From Oceanobacillus bengalensis (GTDB lineage: Bacteria; Bacillota; Bacilli; Bacillales; Amphibacillaceae): a stretch of DNA of 64,000 nucleotides. The stretch lies in NCBI RefSeq assembly GCF_003628445.1, contig NZ_RBZO01000007.1, positions 1-64,000 on the forward strand. The letters are read 5' to 3'. The notes beneath the pieces were generated by a model that made no database searches, had not been told where the DNA came from, and saw nothing but the letters and a program-made list of their open reading frames with translations. The translations under genes and the position numbers were made by a program. Of this stretch, positions 53,018 through 62,916 are shown piece after piece (within the stretch, counting starts at the first letter, position 1; every line of letters begins with the position of its first letter).

Positions 53018-54277
53018 ATGAAACGTTACCTAAAATTAATATCTATGATTATTGTTGTCGTTCTTGTTATTGGAGCGTTCTATATACAGTCAGGCTTGGC
53101 TGGAAGTAATTTGCCCGAATTTAGCATTGAAACAACGAGTGGAAATGCAGATGAAGTTGAGTCACTAACTATTCACGCGGATTATAGGGACGATGTACAA
53201 GGGGATAGCTTGCAAATTTCAGCAGCTGGTTCAACGTACAATAGTAACATTTCCTTTCTAAAACAGCTTGGCAATTATTATATGCAAAATGATTTAAAGG
53301 AATTACAAGAGCAGTATAAGGGTTTTATGCGTGGAAAATGGAGCTCACCACAGGAATACTTTGTAGATGATGAAATGGTTGCATATGCAGAAGTGACGTC
53401 TAGCAGGTATGGGGATATTCATCTAGGTGACTTCTCATTTAAAATTGATGTATTAGATAAGCAATCAAACGATTCCATTGAGCTAGAAATGGACGTACCT
53501 GAACAGGAGAAATTCGACAATGTCAATGTGGAAGATGTTCAAGTAATTGACGGAATGCTTAAAGTTGTAACTCGGAATGATTTATATGAGAACGAGATTC
53601 AGGGAACGGATTTTCGCGTATATACCTTTGACCTACAAAAGCAGGAACTGATTAATGAGGAAGTAATTGTAGAGCATCAAAATGACCAACAAAACGAAGA
53701 AAAATGGACGGATATCAGTATATTAAATAATTATAATGCCATTCAATCTGAAAAGTACCTCTTATTCAAAATTGAGATAAGTGAACTCAATGATTCTGCG
53801 GGAGACTATGAATATGTTTCAACTATTTTAGAGCGCAATTTTTTAGTATATAACGTAGAAACTGGAGAGAAGGAAGAATTTATCTTACCTGAGGAAATAA
53901 ATGATATCTTTGATTTTAATATAAATTCCTTTCATGAGACTGTTTCTATCGAAGGTTCTACTGTCTATTTTACGAACGTAACTGAAAATGGAATTGACGT
54001 ATATCCGTATGATATCGAGAAACAGGAATTAGAAGCTGAACAAACGTTTGAACTATTTTCGTCCGAATCCACACCAGGCATGTATTCACCTGCTCTTAAA
54101 TTGAAAGATGGAAAAATCTATTTCGTAAATAGTTTTAAAGATAAGCAAACAGATGCCAATATTTATGTAGGAGATTTAGAAACTGGAGATATCTTATTTG
54201 AAGGTTCAATTGAATTAAAAAATCCAAGTGCAGAAAAGAAAGGCTACCAATTGCATATTTACGATGTAAGGTTGTAA
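53018..54277 (+). CDS. Exported or membrane-anchored protein of the Ytr operon, 419 aa
   Basis: Starts at the ATG at 53018, 6 bases after GGGAGG; the in-frame ATG at 53012 lies too close. One N-terminal hydrophobic segment (about 6-27; no lipobox Cys) is followed by an acidic, beta-rich extracellular region of about 390 residues. Repeated patterns such as VYNVETGEKEEF, VYPYDIEKQELEAE and IYVGDLETGDILF look like beta-propeller blades. B. subtilis YtrC/D do not resemble it. It could be a sensor or partner of the ABC units. Confidence 0.75.
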   Translation: MKRYLKLISMIIVVVLVIGAFYIQSGLAGSNLPEFSIETTSGNADEVESLTIHADYRDDVQGDSLQISAAGSTYNSNISFLKQLGNYYMQNDLKELQEQYKGFMRGKWSSPQEYFVDDEMVAYAEVTSSRYGDIHLGDFSFKIDVLDKQSNDSIELEMDVPEQEKFDNVNVEDVQVIDGMLKVVTRNDLYENEIQGTDFRVYTFDLQKQELINEEVIVEHQNDQQNEEKWTDISILNNYNAIQSEKYLLFKIEISELNDSAGDYEYVSTILERNFLVYNVETGEKEEFILPEEINDIFDFNINSFHETVSIEGSTVYFTNVTENGIDVYPYDIEKQELEAEQTFELFSSESTPGMYSPALKLKDGKIYFVNSFKDKQTDANIYVGDLETGDILFEGSIELKNPSAEKKGYQLHIYDVRL

Positions 54278-54290
54278 TAGGGGGATCCAT

Positions 54291-54983
54291 TTGATACAGG
54301 TAAAACATTTAAATCATCATTTTGAATTGGGGAAAAAAGAGAAGAAAACAAGGTTAACTGTTTTAGAAAATATTAATTTATGTGTTGAAAAAGGTGAGAT
54401 TGTTACAATTGTTGGGAAGAGTGGTTCTGGGAAATCTACCTTATTAAATTTAATAAGTGGTTTTATTCGTCCAGTAGAGGGTGAAATTTGGATAGATGGA
54501 AAGGAAGTTTCGCATTTTACAGAAGCGGAATTTGCTGATTTTCGCTTGAAGCATATGGGATTTGTCTTTCAAAACTTTCAGCTCATACCCAGCATGACTG
54601 CCTATCAAAATATTGAACTCCCATTAATATTAAAAGGGTTAACTGAAAAGGATCGAAAACAAATTACCGATGAAATGCTTGAAACGGTTGGGTTAACAGA
54701 TTTCAGGAGTCATTACCCAAGTGAACTATCAGGTGGGCAGCAACAAAGGGTCAGTATAGCAAGGGCGTTGGTTCTTAAGCCAGCCCTTATCCTAGCGGAC
54801 GAGCCTACAGGAAGCTTAGACAGTGAAACAGAAGCAGAATTATTAACGTTTATTAAGCAATTAAATAAAGATTATGGTATAACGTTTCTCATTATTACAC
54901 ATGATGAAGAAGTTGCTAGCATCGGTCATAGGACGATTACCATTAGTGATGGTCAGTTATTAGAAGGTGGTGCTAGCCTATGA
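54291..54983 (+). CDS. ytrE: ABC transporter ATP-binding protein (YtrE-like)
   Basis: 230 residues, MacB/LolD-type ATPase. Motifs: [10 protein letters not shown] (about 42-51), Q-loop [14 protein letters not shown], signature [15 protein letters not shown], Walker [14 protein letters not shown] and switch THD. TTG start after GGGGGAT. It is coupled to the FtsX-like permease by a 4-base overlap. YtrE-YtrF pairs are of the MacB mechanotransmission type, which need not transport across the membrane. Confidence 0.92.
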   Translation: MIQVKHLNHHFELGKKEKKTRLTVLENINLCVEKGEIVTIVGKSGSGKSTLLNLISGFIRPVEGEIWIDGKEVSHFTEAEFADFRLKHMGFVFQNFQLIPSMTAYQNIELPLILKGLTEKDRKQITDEMLETVGLTDFRSHYPSELSGGQQQRVSIARALVLKPALILADEPTGSLDSETEAELLTFIKQLNKDYGITFLIITHDEEVASIGHRTITISDGQLLEGGASL

Positions 54984-56311
54984 AATTTAAAGATAAAATA
55001 AGGTTCATTCGACAAAATATAAAGAAAAATAAAGTGCGAACATTTATGACGATACTCGCTACAGCAATGGGATGTGCATTTCTAATTGTATTAGCTTCTA
55101 TCGGTTACGGGCTACAAAAGTCGGTTGTTGAAGACACGTTGGAACAACAGATTGTTACGCAAATTGATGTTCATGGTCAAGAAGACGATAATGGGAATTA
55201 CCGATCGTTGACAATGGAAGATGTTAAATATTTCGAGGAGATGGAAAATGTTAAAGCTGTTACAAGACGAAATCAAATACGTCAAATGCCAACATTTACA
55301 TTAGAGGATTATCAAACAAGCGTAGCGGCGGTTACAGCACACTTTCCATCTGAAAAAGATTCGGGTCTAGAGCTTGCGGAAGGTAGATTTCCAGAAAGCG
55401 CAAATGAAGTGATCGTTGGTGACCATTTTTCAGAATATCTTGCATTAATTACGGAAGAGGATATTTACGATGAAAAAACAGGGATGATTAAGGAATCTTT
55501 TCTTTATCAAGAAAGTTTATTAAACAAAACCGTAGAGATGACAGTTACCGATAATGATGAGGTGGAGCATGTCATTCCATTAAAAATTGTAGGAATAATG
55601 GAAGAACCTACGAAAGAGTGGTTGCAAGATCGGAATGTATATGTTTCCAATGAAATTTATACTGAAGTTGAGATATTTACAGGCACTCCAGGCGGCGAGT
55701 TAGGGATTGAACCTGAGATGTACGATGCTACCGAAGAGGCGGAAGCGATTGATAATGTTAAGGTGTATGCAGACAATCTTGAAGTCGTTCAATCAATTAG
55801 TGATAAACTAGAAGATGAGAATTATGCTATCTATTCTGTGGTAAGTGAAATGAACCAAATTAATATGTTGTTTACCGTGGCAAAGGCAGGACTAATTCTG
55901 GTTGGTACCATTGCAATTATTATTGCATCCATTGGTATCTATAATACGATGACAATGGCGGTAACTGAAAGGGCACCTGATATTGGTATTATGAAAGCTA
56001 TAGGTGCAAATCCCAAAACGATTAAGCAAATCTTTTTATTGGAGAGTAGTTATATTGGAATAATTGGTGCTTTCATTGGTGTGATTGTAGCCTACGCAAC
56101 TAGTTTTCTTGTGAATCTTGGGCTTCCAATGATTCTAGAAATGACCTTTGGTGAGGAACTACCAGAAGGATTACAATTTTCATCCATTCCAATAAGTCTT
56201 GTATTGATTTCTATTGGTATCTGTTTACTTGTAACAATTGTCTCTGGTTTACGACCTGCAAAACGTGCAACAGAATTAGATGTCCTTAAGGCAATGCGGA
56301 GGGAATTTTAA
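54980..56311 (+). CDS. ytrF: MacB/FtsX-type permease (YtrF-like)
   Basis: 443 residues. The topology is one helix (about 18-40), a large extracellular domain of about 240 residues (MacB_PCD), then three helices in the FtsX domain (about 290-440). The conserved RAPDIGIMKAIGANPKTIKQIFLLES occurs after the second helix, and GLRPAKRATELDVLKAMRREF at the end. It works with the YtrE-like ATPase. In B. subtilis the operon responds to cell-wall antibiotics and affects competence and biofilm when overexpressed. Confidence 0.92.
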   Translation: MKFKDKIRFIRQNIKKNKVRTFMTILATAMGCAFLIVLASIGYGLQKSVVEDTLEQQIVTQIDVHGQEDDNGNYRSLTMEDVKYFEEMENVKAVTRRNQIRQMPTFTLEDYQTSVAAVTAHFPSEKDSGLELAEGRFPESANEVIVGDHFSEYLALITEEDIYDEKTGMIKESFLYQESLLNKTVEMTVTDNDEVEHVIPLKIVGIMEEPTKEWLQDRNVYVSNEIYTEVEIFTGTPGGELGIEPEMYDATEEAEAIDNVKVYADNLEVVQSISDKLEDENYAIYSVVSEMNQINMLFTVAKAGLILVGTIAIIIASIGIYNTMTMAVTERAPDIGIMKAIGANPKTIKQIFLLESSYIGIIGAFIGVIVAYATSFLVNLGLPMILEMTFGEELPEGLQFSSIPISLVLISIGICLLVTIVSGLRPAKRATELDVLKAMRREF

Positions 56312-56347
56312 AAAATGCTTATCACACTTTTGTGATAAGCATTTTTT
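56309..56347 (+). terminator. Terminator of the Ytr-type operon
   Basis: AAAAATGCTTATCACA / TGTGATAAGCATTTTT is perfect with a short loop, and ends in T. Confidence 0.9.
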
Positions 56348-56584
56348 ATATCTAATCATCGATTTATCAAACGCTTAATTTTATTATCAAATAAAAAGTC
56401 CCGAATCAAGTAATAAGTACATTTATATCGCGACATTTGTCTTAGTTCTTTGTTATTAATTTTCTAAAAAGTTAAAATTAAAGTTGACTTTGAAAATCGA
56501 AGTTATTAGGATTTATTAAGGAAGGTCATTATAATACCGTTTTTTAACCTTCAAATAAAAATTTGTTACAAGGGAGATGAGTGT

Positions 56585-56881
56585 ATGGCAGGACAAATCC
56601 GTATGTCACCTGATCAACTACAAGCGAGAGCAAAAAAATATGGTGAAAGCTCACAACGAATTGATGAAATACTTAGGGACTTATCCAACCTACAAGAGGA
56701 TCTAAGAGGAGAATGGGAAGGTCGCGCGTTCGAACGTTTCGATGATCAATTCCGTCAATTGTCTCCGAAAGTAAAAGACTTTTCTCAATTAATGCTTGAG
56801 ATTGAATTGCAGTTAACGAAAACTGCAGAAGCAGTCGCTCAACAAGATGAAGCTTTATCACAAAACTTTGGACTTAGATAA
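56585..56881 (+). CDS. esxA: WXG100 family type VII secretion substrate (EsxA/YukE)
   Basis: 98 residues, two helices joined by the W-x-G turn (WEG at about 44-46), the hallmark of ESAT-6-like proteins. Such proteins are secreted as dimers by the type VII system and are needed for its function. GGGAGATG lies 8-9 bases before the ATG. The C-terminal helix has AVAQQDEA where the YxxxD/E export motif is expected; the tyrosine is not obvious. It heads the ess/yuk locus. Confidence 0.95.
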   Translation: MAGQIRMSPDQLQARAKKYGESSQRIDEILRDLSNLQEDLRGEWEGRAFERFDDQFRQLSPKVKDFSQLMLEIELQLTKTAEAVAQQDEALSQNFGLR

Positions 56882-56907
56882 AGCAAAAAATCAATTCTTC
56901 AATAAGA

Positions 56908-56938
56908 ATGGGCTACATGACCTGTGTTATGTAGCTCA
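56908..56938 (+). terminator. Hairpin between esxA and esaA
   Basis: ATGGGCTACAT / ATGTAGCTCAT has a 10-base loop and is followed by AAAATTTTAAAAAG, not a pure T run. A leaky terminator or 3' stabiliser here would let esxA be made in excess over the machinery genes. Confidence 0.5.
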
Positions 56939-57055
56939 TAAAATTTTAAAAAGTTTAGATACCCTCTGTCATACGCCATACTAAAGTTAGATGACCTCTT
57001 TCATTATAAGTACGAAAAAAATGTCTCATTTGTAGCAGGAGTTGAAATATAGTTC

Positions 57056-60000
57056 ATGAAAATTATAGACAAACGATGGTTAGTATTTATTGTATTAATC
57101 ATTATTTTAGCATCTGGATTATCTTTCCTAGCATTGAATCAGGAAAGCCATTCTACGCAAGTGGATAATAGTTTAAGTGATACGACCAGAATGAATATTG
57201 CTTTGGTTAACGAAGACCGTGGAGCTGTTTTTAATAATGGTGAATTAGCATTTGGTGATGCATTTGTAAAAAGCCTTGATAAAAATGATAACCACGAATG
57301 GTATGTCGTTAGTCGTGGTATTGCAGAAAGTGGTTTAGAAAATAATCAATACGATATGATGATTGTTATTCCAAATGATTTCTCTGAAAAGGCATTATCA
57401 ATAGAATCTGAAGCACCCGAGCAAGTTGTCTTAAATTATAAAATTAATACTTCTAACAATGAAAAAGTAAAGACAGAAGCGGAAAAAACGGCAAGTACAA
57501 TTTTGAACGATTTTAATCGTCAAATTATCGATGTTTATTTTGCTAGTATTATAGGTAATTTGCAAGTAGCACAAGATAATATTGCTAACATTGTAGATAA
57601 ACAAAGGATGTATACAAATACATATAATAATGAAATATATAGTCCATTAGATAGCTACACAAGTCAGTTTAGCTCCATCAAGGACAATACCCAAATATCG
57701 AAGGATAGATTTAGTGGCTTTGAAGAAACGATGGAAAATTACGAAACCCAATTGGTGGAAGGAACAGAACTAGAACAAAACTATTTATCAACAATTAAGG
57801 AGGTTTCAGAGTTAGGTGAAAGTAATAGTCTCGTACTACTAGATTATTATGATTCATTTAATCAATTTAATCACGCTTTAAATCATAATAATGTTGAATC
57901 AAAACTTCAGGAATTACAAGCATCAAATAGAATGATTCAAGACCAATTTCACAAAAGAGATAATGTTCCAGTAACAACATATAGTCAAATCAAAAAACAA
58001 GAAGATAACATTGTATCAGGAGTTGCAGCTCTGCAAACTCATTTACAGACGTCTTTAACCAAAGTGGAAAAAGCACAGCAGTTACTAGAAGCAAGCCTAA
58101 ATCCTGAGGGAGAAAATAGTTTTCAAGATAATGTGAGAGAAAGATTAGAAACCTTATTCAGTACCGCATTTACTGAAGATGATCAATTAAATATTAATAA
58201 ATTATTTGAGAATCCTGATGGGAATGTAAGAAGCTATATTAATGAACAAATTAGGAGACTACCTTCATTAAATGTAGAAGAATTTGAAGGATATGATCTC
58301 CCATCAGAGACACTGACAGATATTAAGAATGTTATTGCAGTAACGAACAAATATAATCAGGAGATGGAATATGTTAAACCAGACGAGGAAGATGAAGAAA
58401 TACTCTCTGAATATATTAATCGTTTAAAGGATCAACTAGCTAACAATGGGGTAACGATGCGGGATACGGTAATTCTTCCAGAAAATAAGGAATCTGATCA
58501 ACTGTTTACTTTAAATATCCCTGAAGGTTTTTCGATTAAGAAATTAGAGTTGACACTGCCAGGCGGGAAGAATATTACCGTTCACGATTTAGAAGATAAT
58601 AAACTTATACTTCCTAAGAATAAAGAGGGACAATTCTCAGTGGAATTGACACTTCTTTTAAACGATATAGATAAAAAACTTAATGTATTTAAGCCACTCA
58701 CATGGAGCTGGGAAATCAACCAAGAATATACAACGAAAGACACGGATTCTAAACCAGAAATAGATGAGAGCGATGATATATCTGATAATGAATCAAATGC
58801 AAAAGAAGATGATTCAGAAATAATAAGAGATGATAATACACAAAGAGATGAAAATACAAGTACTAATTCAGTGGGCGAAACTTCGGAAAACGAAAAACAA
58901 ACAGAAGTGACGTCTGTAGAAGAAACAACAGAAACTGATTTAGTGAATGAAGAAAATCCATCTAGTGAGGAGGCGGAATCAGAAGGTACTGATGAAGTCG
59001 ACTCGATAAATGATGATTCAGATGAAAATGTTTCAGATAATGAAGTTGATTCTGGGGATATAAACGTTGGAAAAGATAATGCGAACAACAACGATACTTC
59101 TGATACTGAAGATGAGTCAAATGAGTCTTCTGACGAAACAGAAAACAAGAATGAAAATGGTGAAGATAAAGACGAAAATCAAGAGCCACAAGAACCACAA
59201 GAACCAATTGTAGAAAAAGTAAAAGAAATAAATAATACCATTCACCATAAAGTCATGAATTCAATTGACAATATGGATAACGTAACAAAAGATTTGTATC
59301 AACGAGTAATCAATACAGTAAGTCCTTACGAAAAACTATTTACTATGTATGAAATTTACTTTGGATTTGATATGGATAGTAAGGAATTAATAGAAGAATT
59401 AAGTGATAATCAATTAACAGATTTAGCTAGTGGGAAAGAACTTTCTCTTTACTATCTTTTTAATGAAAAGGATATTGCTGAATTACTTCAAGACTATGTT
59501 GTTAAACAAGTGACAGCAGATGTTACAGAAGAAATTCGAAATCCCTTAGAGAAATTACAGGAACGTATTCAACTATTCCATTTAGAATTAAATACAGCAA
59601 ATCAAAATGTTGACAATCTAGCAGCACGTGTAGATGAAACAACGAACCAAGCAGCTATACTTAATGAGAATCTGGAAGGATTGTTAGGAGATGTGGCTAA
59701 TTGGCGTGAGAATAGTTTGAATTTGGTTGAACAGCAGAATGAGGTTGTAGCAAATGACGATAGTGAAACAACGGCTATTCTAAATTTAGGAAATGAATTT
59801 CAACCGCTCCTGACTAAAAGTGAATTATTAGCAAACCAAGCCGAAACGAATGTTAATTCTGCAGAAGGTGTTTATGAGACATTTGATACGATTGATCAAC
59901 AAGCAGATGTTATTCAAACGAGTGGAGTTAACATAGTGACCCAGGCAGAGGTATTGTCTGAAAATATGACGAATAAATTATTACAAGATCAGGACTTCGC

Positions 60001-60730
60001 AAGTAATTTTGCAGATGTTTTGGCAAATAGTCGTATTGGCGAAAGACAGAATGAAAACTTATATGATTTTCTATCGAATCCTGTCTTAACAAGCAATGAG
60101 GGTACAATTCGTGGTGCGTCTACAAGTGATACATTTACACCATATTACCTAGTGCTTATTTGTTTCATAATCGTTTTATTTACGGCATATGTTATTTCTA
60201 CTCTTTATCAAAAGAAATCTGAAGGTGACCAATTTGAAACAGAGAAAACACTCATTTCTCTGAATACACCAATTACAATTGTTACGGCGGGTATAGGTGT
60301 GCTAGAAGGTATCATTGTGGGGGTAGTGTCAAGCTACTATCTACCAATTAGTGATGCGAATATGATTTTACTGATTGCGTTAATCATATTATTAACGACT
60401 GCTATGTTACTGATAGCTACTTATTTATTAAGACAACTAAGGATGATAGGGATGTTCCTATTACTTACCGTCCTTAGCCTGTATTTATTCTTAACGGATG
60501 CACTTGGGGCCACCACACGTGGTATGGAGTTTCTAGAAATTATCTCCCCGTTACAATATGTAGAAGCTTTGTTGAATAGATTAAATCAGGGAACTGTAAA
60601 TTACTTTATTTCATTTCTAGTTATTATTGGTATGGCCATTCTAGGCGTTTTTGCTAATTTACTTGTAGTGCGTTATGGGAAACAAAAAGGGGATTTGGAT
60701 GAAGATGAAAGGAAAACTGAAGCAATTTAG
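57056..60730 (+). CDS. esaA: Type VII secretion protein EsaA (YueB)
   Basis: 1224 residues. One N-terminal helix (about 8-26), a very long extracellular part with coiled coils, and a C-terminal block of about five helices (from about 1028) with SAFTP-like TFTPYYLVLICFIIVLF. It is the YhgE/Pip-like EsaA/YueB component; B. subtilis YueB is the SPP1 phage receptor. A Ser/Asp/Glu/Asn-rich stretch at about 560-720 is low-complexity. The ribosome site (AGGAG, 14 bases from ATG) is far, so the start is less sure. Confidence 0.92.
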   Translation: MKIIDKRWLVFIVLIIILASGLSFLALNQESHSTQVDNSLSDTTRMNIALVNEDRGAVFNNGELAFGDAFVKSLDKNDNHEWYVVSRGIAESGLENNQYDMMIVIPNDFSEKALSIESEAPEQVVLNYKINTSNNEKVKTEAEKTASTILNDFNRQIIDVYFASIIGNLQVAQDNIANIVDKQRMYTNTYNNEIYSPLDSYTSQFSSIKDNTQISKDRFSGFEETMENYETQLVEGTELEQNYLSTIKEVSELGESNSLVLLDYYDSFNQFNHALNHNNVESKLQELQASNRMIQDQFHKRDNVPVTTYSQIKKQEDNIVSGVAALQTHLQTSLTKVEKAQQLLEASLNPEGENSFQDNVRERLETLFSTAFTEDDQLNINKLFENPDGNVRSYINEQIRRLPSLNVEEFEGYDLPSETLTDIKNVIAVTNKYNQEMEYVKPDEEDEEILSEYINRLKDQLANNGVTMRDTVILPENKESDQLFTLNIPEGFSIKKLELTLPGGKNITVHDLEDNKLILPKNKEGQFSVELTLLLNDIDKKLNVFKPLTWSWEINQEYTTKDTDSKPEIDESDDISDNESNAKEDDSEIIRDDNTQRDENTSTNSVGETSENEKQTEVTSVEETTETDLVNEENPSSEEAESEGTDEVDSINDDSDENVSDNEVDSGDINVGKDNANNNDTSDTEDESNESSDETENKNENGEDKDENQEPQEPQEPIVEKVKEINNTIHHKVMNSIDNMDNVTKDLYQRVINTVSPYEKLFTMYEIYFGFDMDSKELIEELSDNQLTDLASGKELSLYYLFNEKDIAELLQDYVVKQVTADVTEEIRNPLEKLQERIQLFHLELNTANQNVDNLAARVDETTNQAAILNENLEGLLGDVANWRENSLNLVEQQNEVVANDDSETTAILNLGNEFQPLLTKSELLANQAETNVNSAEGVYETFDTIDQQADVIQTSGVNIVTQAEVLSENMTNKLLQDQDFASNFADVLANSRIGERQNENLYDFLSNPVLTSNEGTIRGASTSDTFTPYYLVLICFIIVLFTAYVISTLYQKKSEGDQFETEKTLISLNTPITIVTAGIGVLEGIIVGVVSSYYLPISDANMILLIALIILLTTAMLLIATYLLRQLRMIGMFLLLTVLSLYLFLTDALGATTRGMEFLEIISPLQYVEALLNRLNQGTVNYFISFLVIIGMAILGVFANLLVVRYGKQKGDLDEDERKTEAI

Positions 60731-61199
60731 TATTTCGGTATTGTTTATCTTTCTGCTGGTATTTAGCCCTTATCAAATATCAGCAGAAACAGCCCCAACA
60801 ACACCAGGAAGTCTGGAGTTGAAAATTGACCGAATTATTCAAGGTGAGGATGAAAGAACGATAATACAGGAAACAGAATTGGAAAAGGTATTTCCTACTC
60901 TATTTGAAGAAGAAACGAATGAGAAAATCGATGTAGTTGAAAAGGAAAAAGAAAGAACATTAGATGCGTTAGAAGAATCCTTGTTTAGGATGGAAAGTGT
61001 TAAAAATGTGACCCTACAGAATATAAAACAATCCTTGTTTTCCGATAACTATATCGTTACTGCATCCTCAACTTCCAGTGAGGTAAATGATAAAGAAAGC
61101 AATAATGGAATAGGAAATGTATTATTACTCTCTTTAACGATTGTGGGTTGTTTCCTTGCTGGAGGACTGTATCTGCTAATGAGAAAATCATTTGATTAG
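60699..61199 (+). CDS. essA: Type VII secretion protein EssA (YueC)
   Basis: 166 residues from the ATG at 60699, after AAAAGGGG; the gene overlaps esaA by 32 bases. It has a signal-like N-terminal helix (about 8-28), a charged extracellular helix-rich middle, and a C-terminal membrane helix (about 138-158) ending LLMRKSFD. EssA is a small core membrane part of the Firmicutes type VII system. Sequence conservation is low, so the call leans on position and topology. Confidence 0.85.
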   Translation: MKMKGKLKQFSISVLFIFLLVFSPYQISAETAPTTPGSLELKIDRIIQGEDERTIIQETELEKVFPTLFEEETNEKIDVVEKEKERTLDALEESLFRMESVKNVTLQNIKQSLFSDNYIVTASSTSSEVNDKESNNGIGNVLLLSLTIVGCFLAGGLYLLMRKSFD

Positions 61200-61211
61200 G
61201 AGTAATATAGA

Positions 61212-61472
61212 ATGGCTCAAAAAACACATATTAATGTCACAATCGATTTAAGCCAGTTAATGGATGGAGGAGCATGTATTGATCTTCGTATTCCAATACA
61301 TTTATCTGTTAAGCAATTGGTAAAGAAGGTAATGGAGGCATTAAATATAGCAGATAATGAAACCTACTCTACCATCAAAGTTGTAAATAAGAACTTATTG
61401 ATTGCTGATGATGATCATCTAGCTGATTATCCAGTCACAGATGGAGATATTTTAGTTGTTATTCAACATTGA
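61212..61472 (+). CDS. esaB: Ubiquitin-like EsaB/YukD protein
   Basis: 86 residues, a ubiquitin-fold protein of the YukD family. It begins HINVTIDLSQLMDGG and ends with VTDGDILVVIQH. TAGGAGTAATATAG precedes the ATG. It is cytosolic and needed for secretion in B. subtilis; in S. aureus it also affects expression. It is the fourth gene of the locus, 12 bases after essA. Confidence 0.92.
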   Translation: MAQKTHINVTIDLSQLMDGGACIDLRIPIHLSVKQLVKKVMEALNIADNETYSTIKVVNKNLLIADDDHLADYPVTDGDILVVIQH

Positions 61473-61565
61473 TTGAAGCAATAGTTCGTTACATTCGGTG
61501 GTGAAAGAATCACCGCTGAATGTTATACATAATTGGTTGTGTCAATTACGAAGGAGTCAATTATT

Positions 61566-62867
61566 ATGAAGGAAGTAACGATAAACTTTGAAAAAAATAC
61601 ATATCATTTTGTGATTGAAGAGAATAACTGGAAATTAACGCTTCCTAAATCACAAACGAAAGTAAAAGATATACGACAGATGGATATCATGTTAAATCCT
61701 TCTGACTTTTTTACTTTTAACACCGTTCAAGAAAAGGAAGATTCTTTTCTTCTAACTTATGAAGTAAATCAAGAAGATAAAAGGTGGGAGCAAGTCAAAA
61801 AATTAAATCGAAATGAAAAGCTAAGATTATTATGTAATGTTGGAAAGTTAGATCAATATCTGTCTTCTAGGATTACTTTCTTTCTCCATCCAGATAATCT
61901 TGTGTTCGATGATAATTTAATACCTAGGCTTATTTATAGAGGAATACGCGATATTGTACCACCATTTCATATGAATGAAAATGAATTTTTAAAACAGTAT
62001 AAATGCCTTGTTATTGCACTTTTCACGAAAAAATATAGCTTCGATCAACTATATAATGGTTCCTTACAAAATGCAAAGGATACTGAATTTGAGCGTAAAA
62101 TTATTGAAATCGAAGACCTTAAGAATTTGAAAGACTACCTTTTCGAGAGCTATCTAAGTGAACAAAAGAAAACAGAACGAACAATGGAAATTGTTCCTAT
62201 TAAACGATTCCGCCTCTTTAAGCAATTGTCAATCATTATGATCATTGTTTCAATTTTTTTAGCGGCACCGCTTATATACTTCGGATTTATAAAAATTCCT
62301 TTCCAAGAAAATGTATTAGCTTCCCATGGTGAATTTTTAGCAAATGATTATGGAGGTGTGATTTCTACGTTGCAAGGAGAAGACCCTGATAGTCTACCTA
62401 TGGAGACAAAGTATATACTTGCACAATCTTATATCAATGTGGAAAACCTCTCTGACCAAGAAAAAGAAGTTATTTTAAAAAATGTCAGTCTGAAAAGTGA
62501 TGAAAATTATTTGCTTTATTGGATTTATAATGGACTTGGAAGATTTGACGACTCAATAGAAAAAGCTAAATATATGGATGATCCACAACTTGTTATGTAT
62601 AGCCTTATTAAAAAAATTGAGCAGGCAAAAAACAATCCAGATCTAACTGGAACCGAGCGAGATAAGTTAGTAAATGACTTACAGGAGGAACTAGAAAGGT
62701 ATATAAAAGATTATGATTTAAATGTAGAAGAAACGGAAGTTCAAGAGTCTCCTCTAGAAAACGAAAATACAGAAACAAAGAATGAAGAAGAAGTTGAATC
62801 AACCAATACCGATTCTTTGGAATCACACGAAGATGGAAAAGAAAAGGAAGAGACAGAGGAAAGCTAA
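61566..62867 (+). CDS. essB: Type VII secretion protein EssB (YukC)
   Basis: 433 residues from the ATG at 61566, with AAGGAG about 9 bases upstream; an in-frame TTG at 61533 has none. A cytosolic pseudokinase-like domain (about 1-215) is followed by one membrane helix (about 222-244; IIMIIVSIFLAAPLIYFGF) and an extracellular helical domain. The end (about 385-433) is a Glu/Asn/Thr-rich tail. EssB bridges the other membrane parts to EssC. Confidence 0.92.
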   Translation: MKEVTINFEKNTYHFVIEENNWKLTLPKSQTKVKDIRQMDIMLNPSDFFTFNTVQEKEDSFLLTYEVNQEDKRWEQVKKLNRNEKLRLLCNVGKLDQYLSSRITFFLHPDNLVFDDNLIPRLIYRGIRDIVPPFHMNENEFLKQYKCLVIALFTKKYSFDQLYNGSLQNAKDTEFERKIIEIEDLKNLKDYLFESYLSEQKKTERTMEIVPIKRFRLFKQLSIIMIIVSIFLAAPLIYFGFIKIPFQENVLASHGEFLANDYGGVISTLQGEDPDSLPMETKYILAQSYINVENLSDQEKEVILKNVSLKSDENYLLYWIYNGLGRFDDSIEKAKYMDDPQLVMYSLIKKIEQAKNNPDLTGTERDKLVNDLQEELERYIKDYDLNVEETEVQESPLENENTETKNEEEVESTNTDSLESHEDGKEKEETEES

Positions 62868-62916
62868 AAGGAACATTTTAAATGCTGCATGAGTTCGTGT
62901 AGAGAGGAAGAAGATA

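Noticed and set aside
58582-59207. Ser-rich 188-codon and Leu/His-rich frames on the minus strand
   Set aside because: Antisense shadows of the acidic low-complexity segment of esaA, without ribosome sites.
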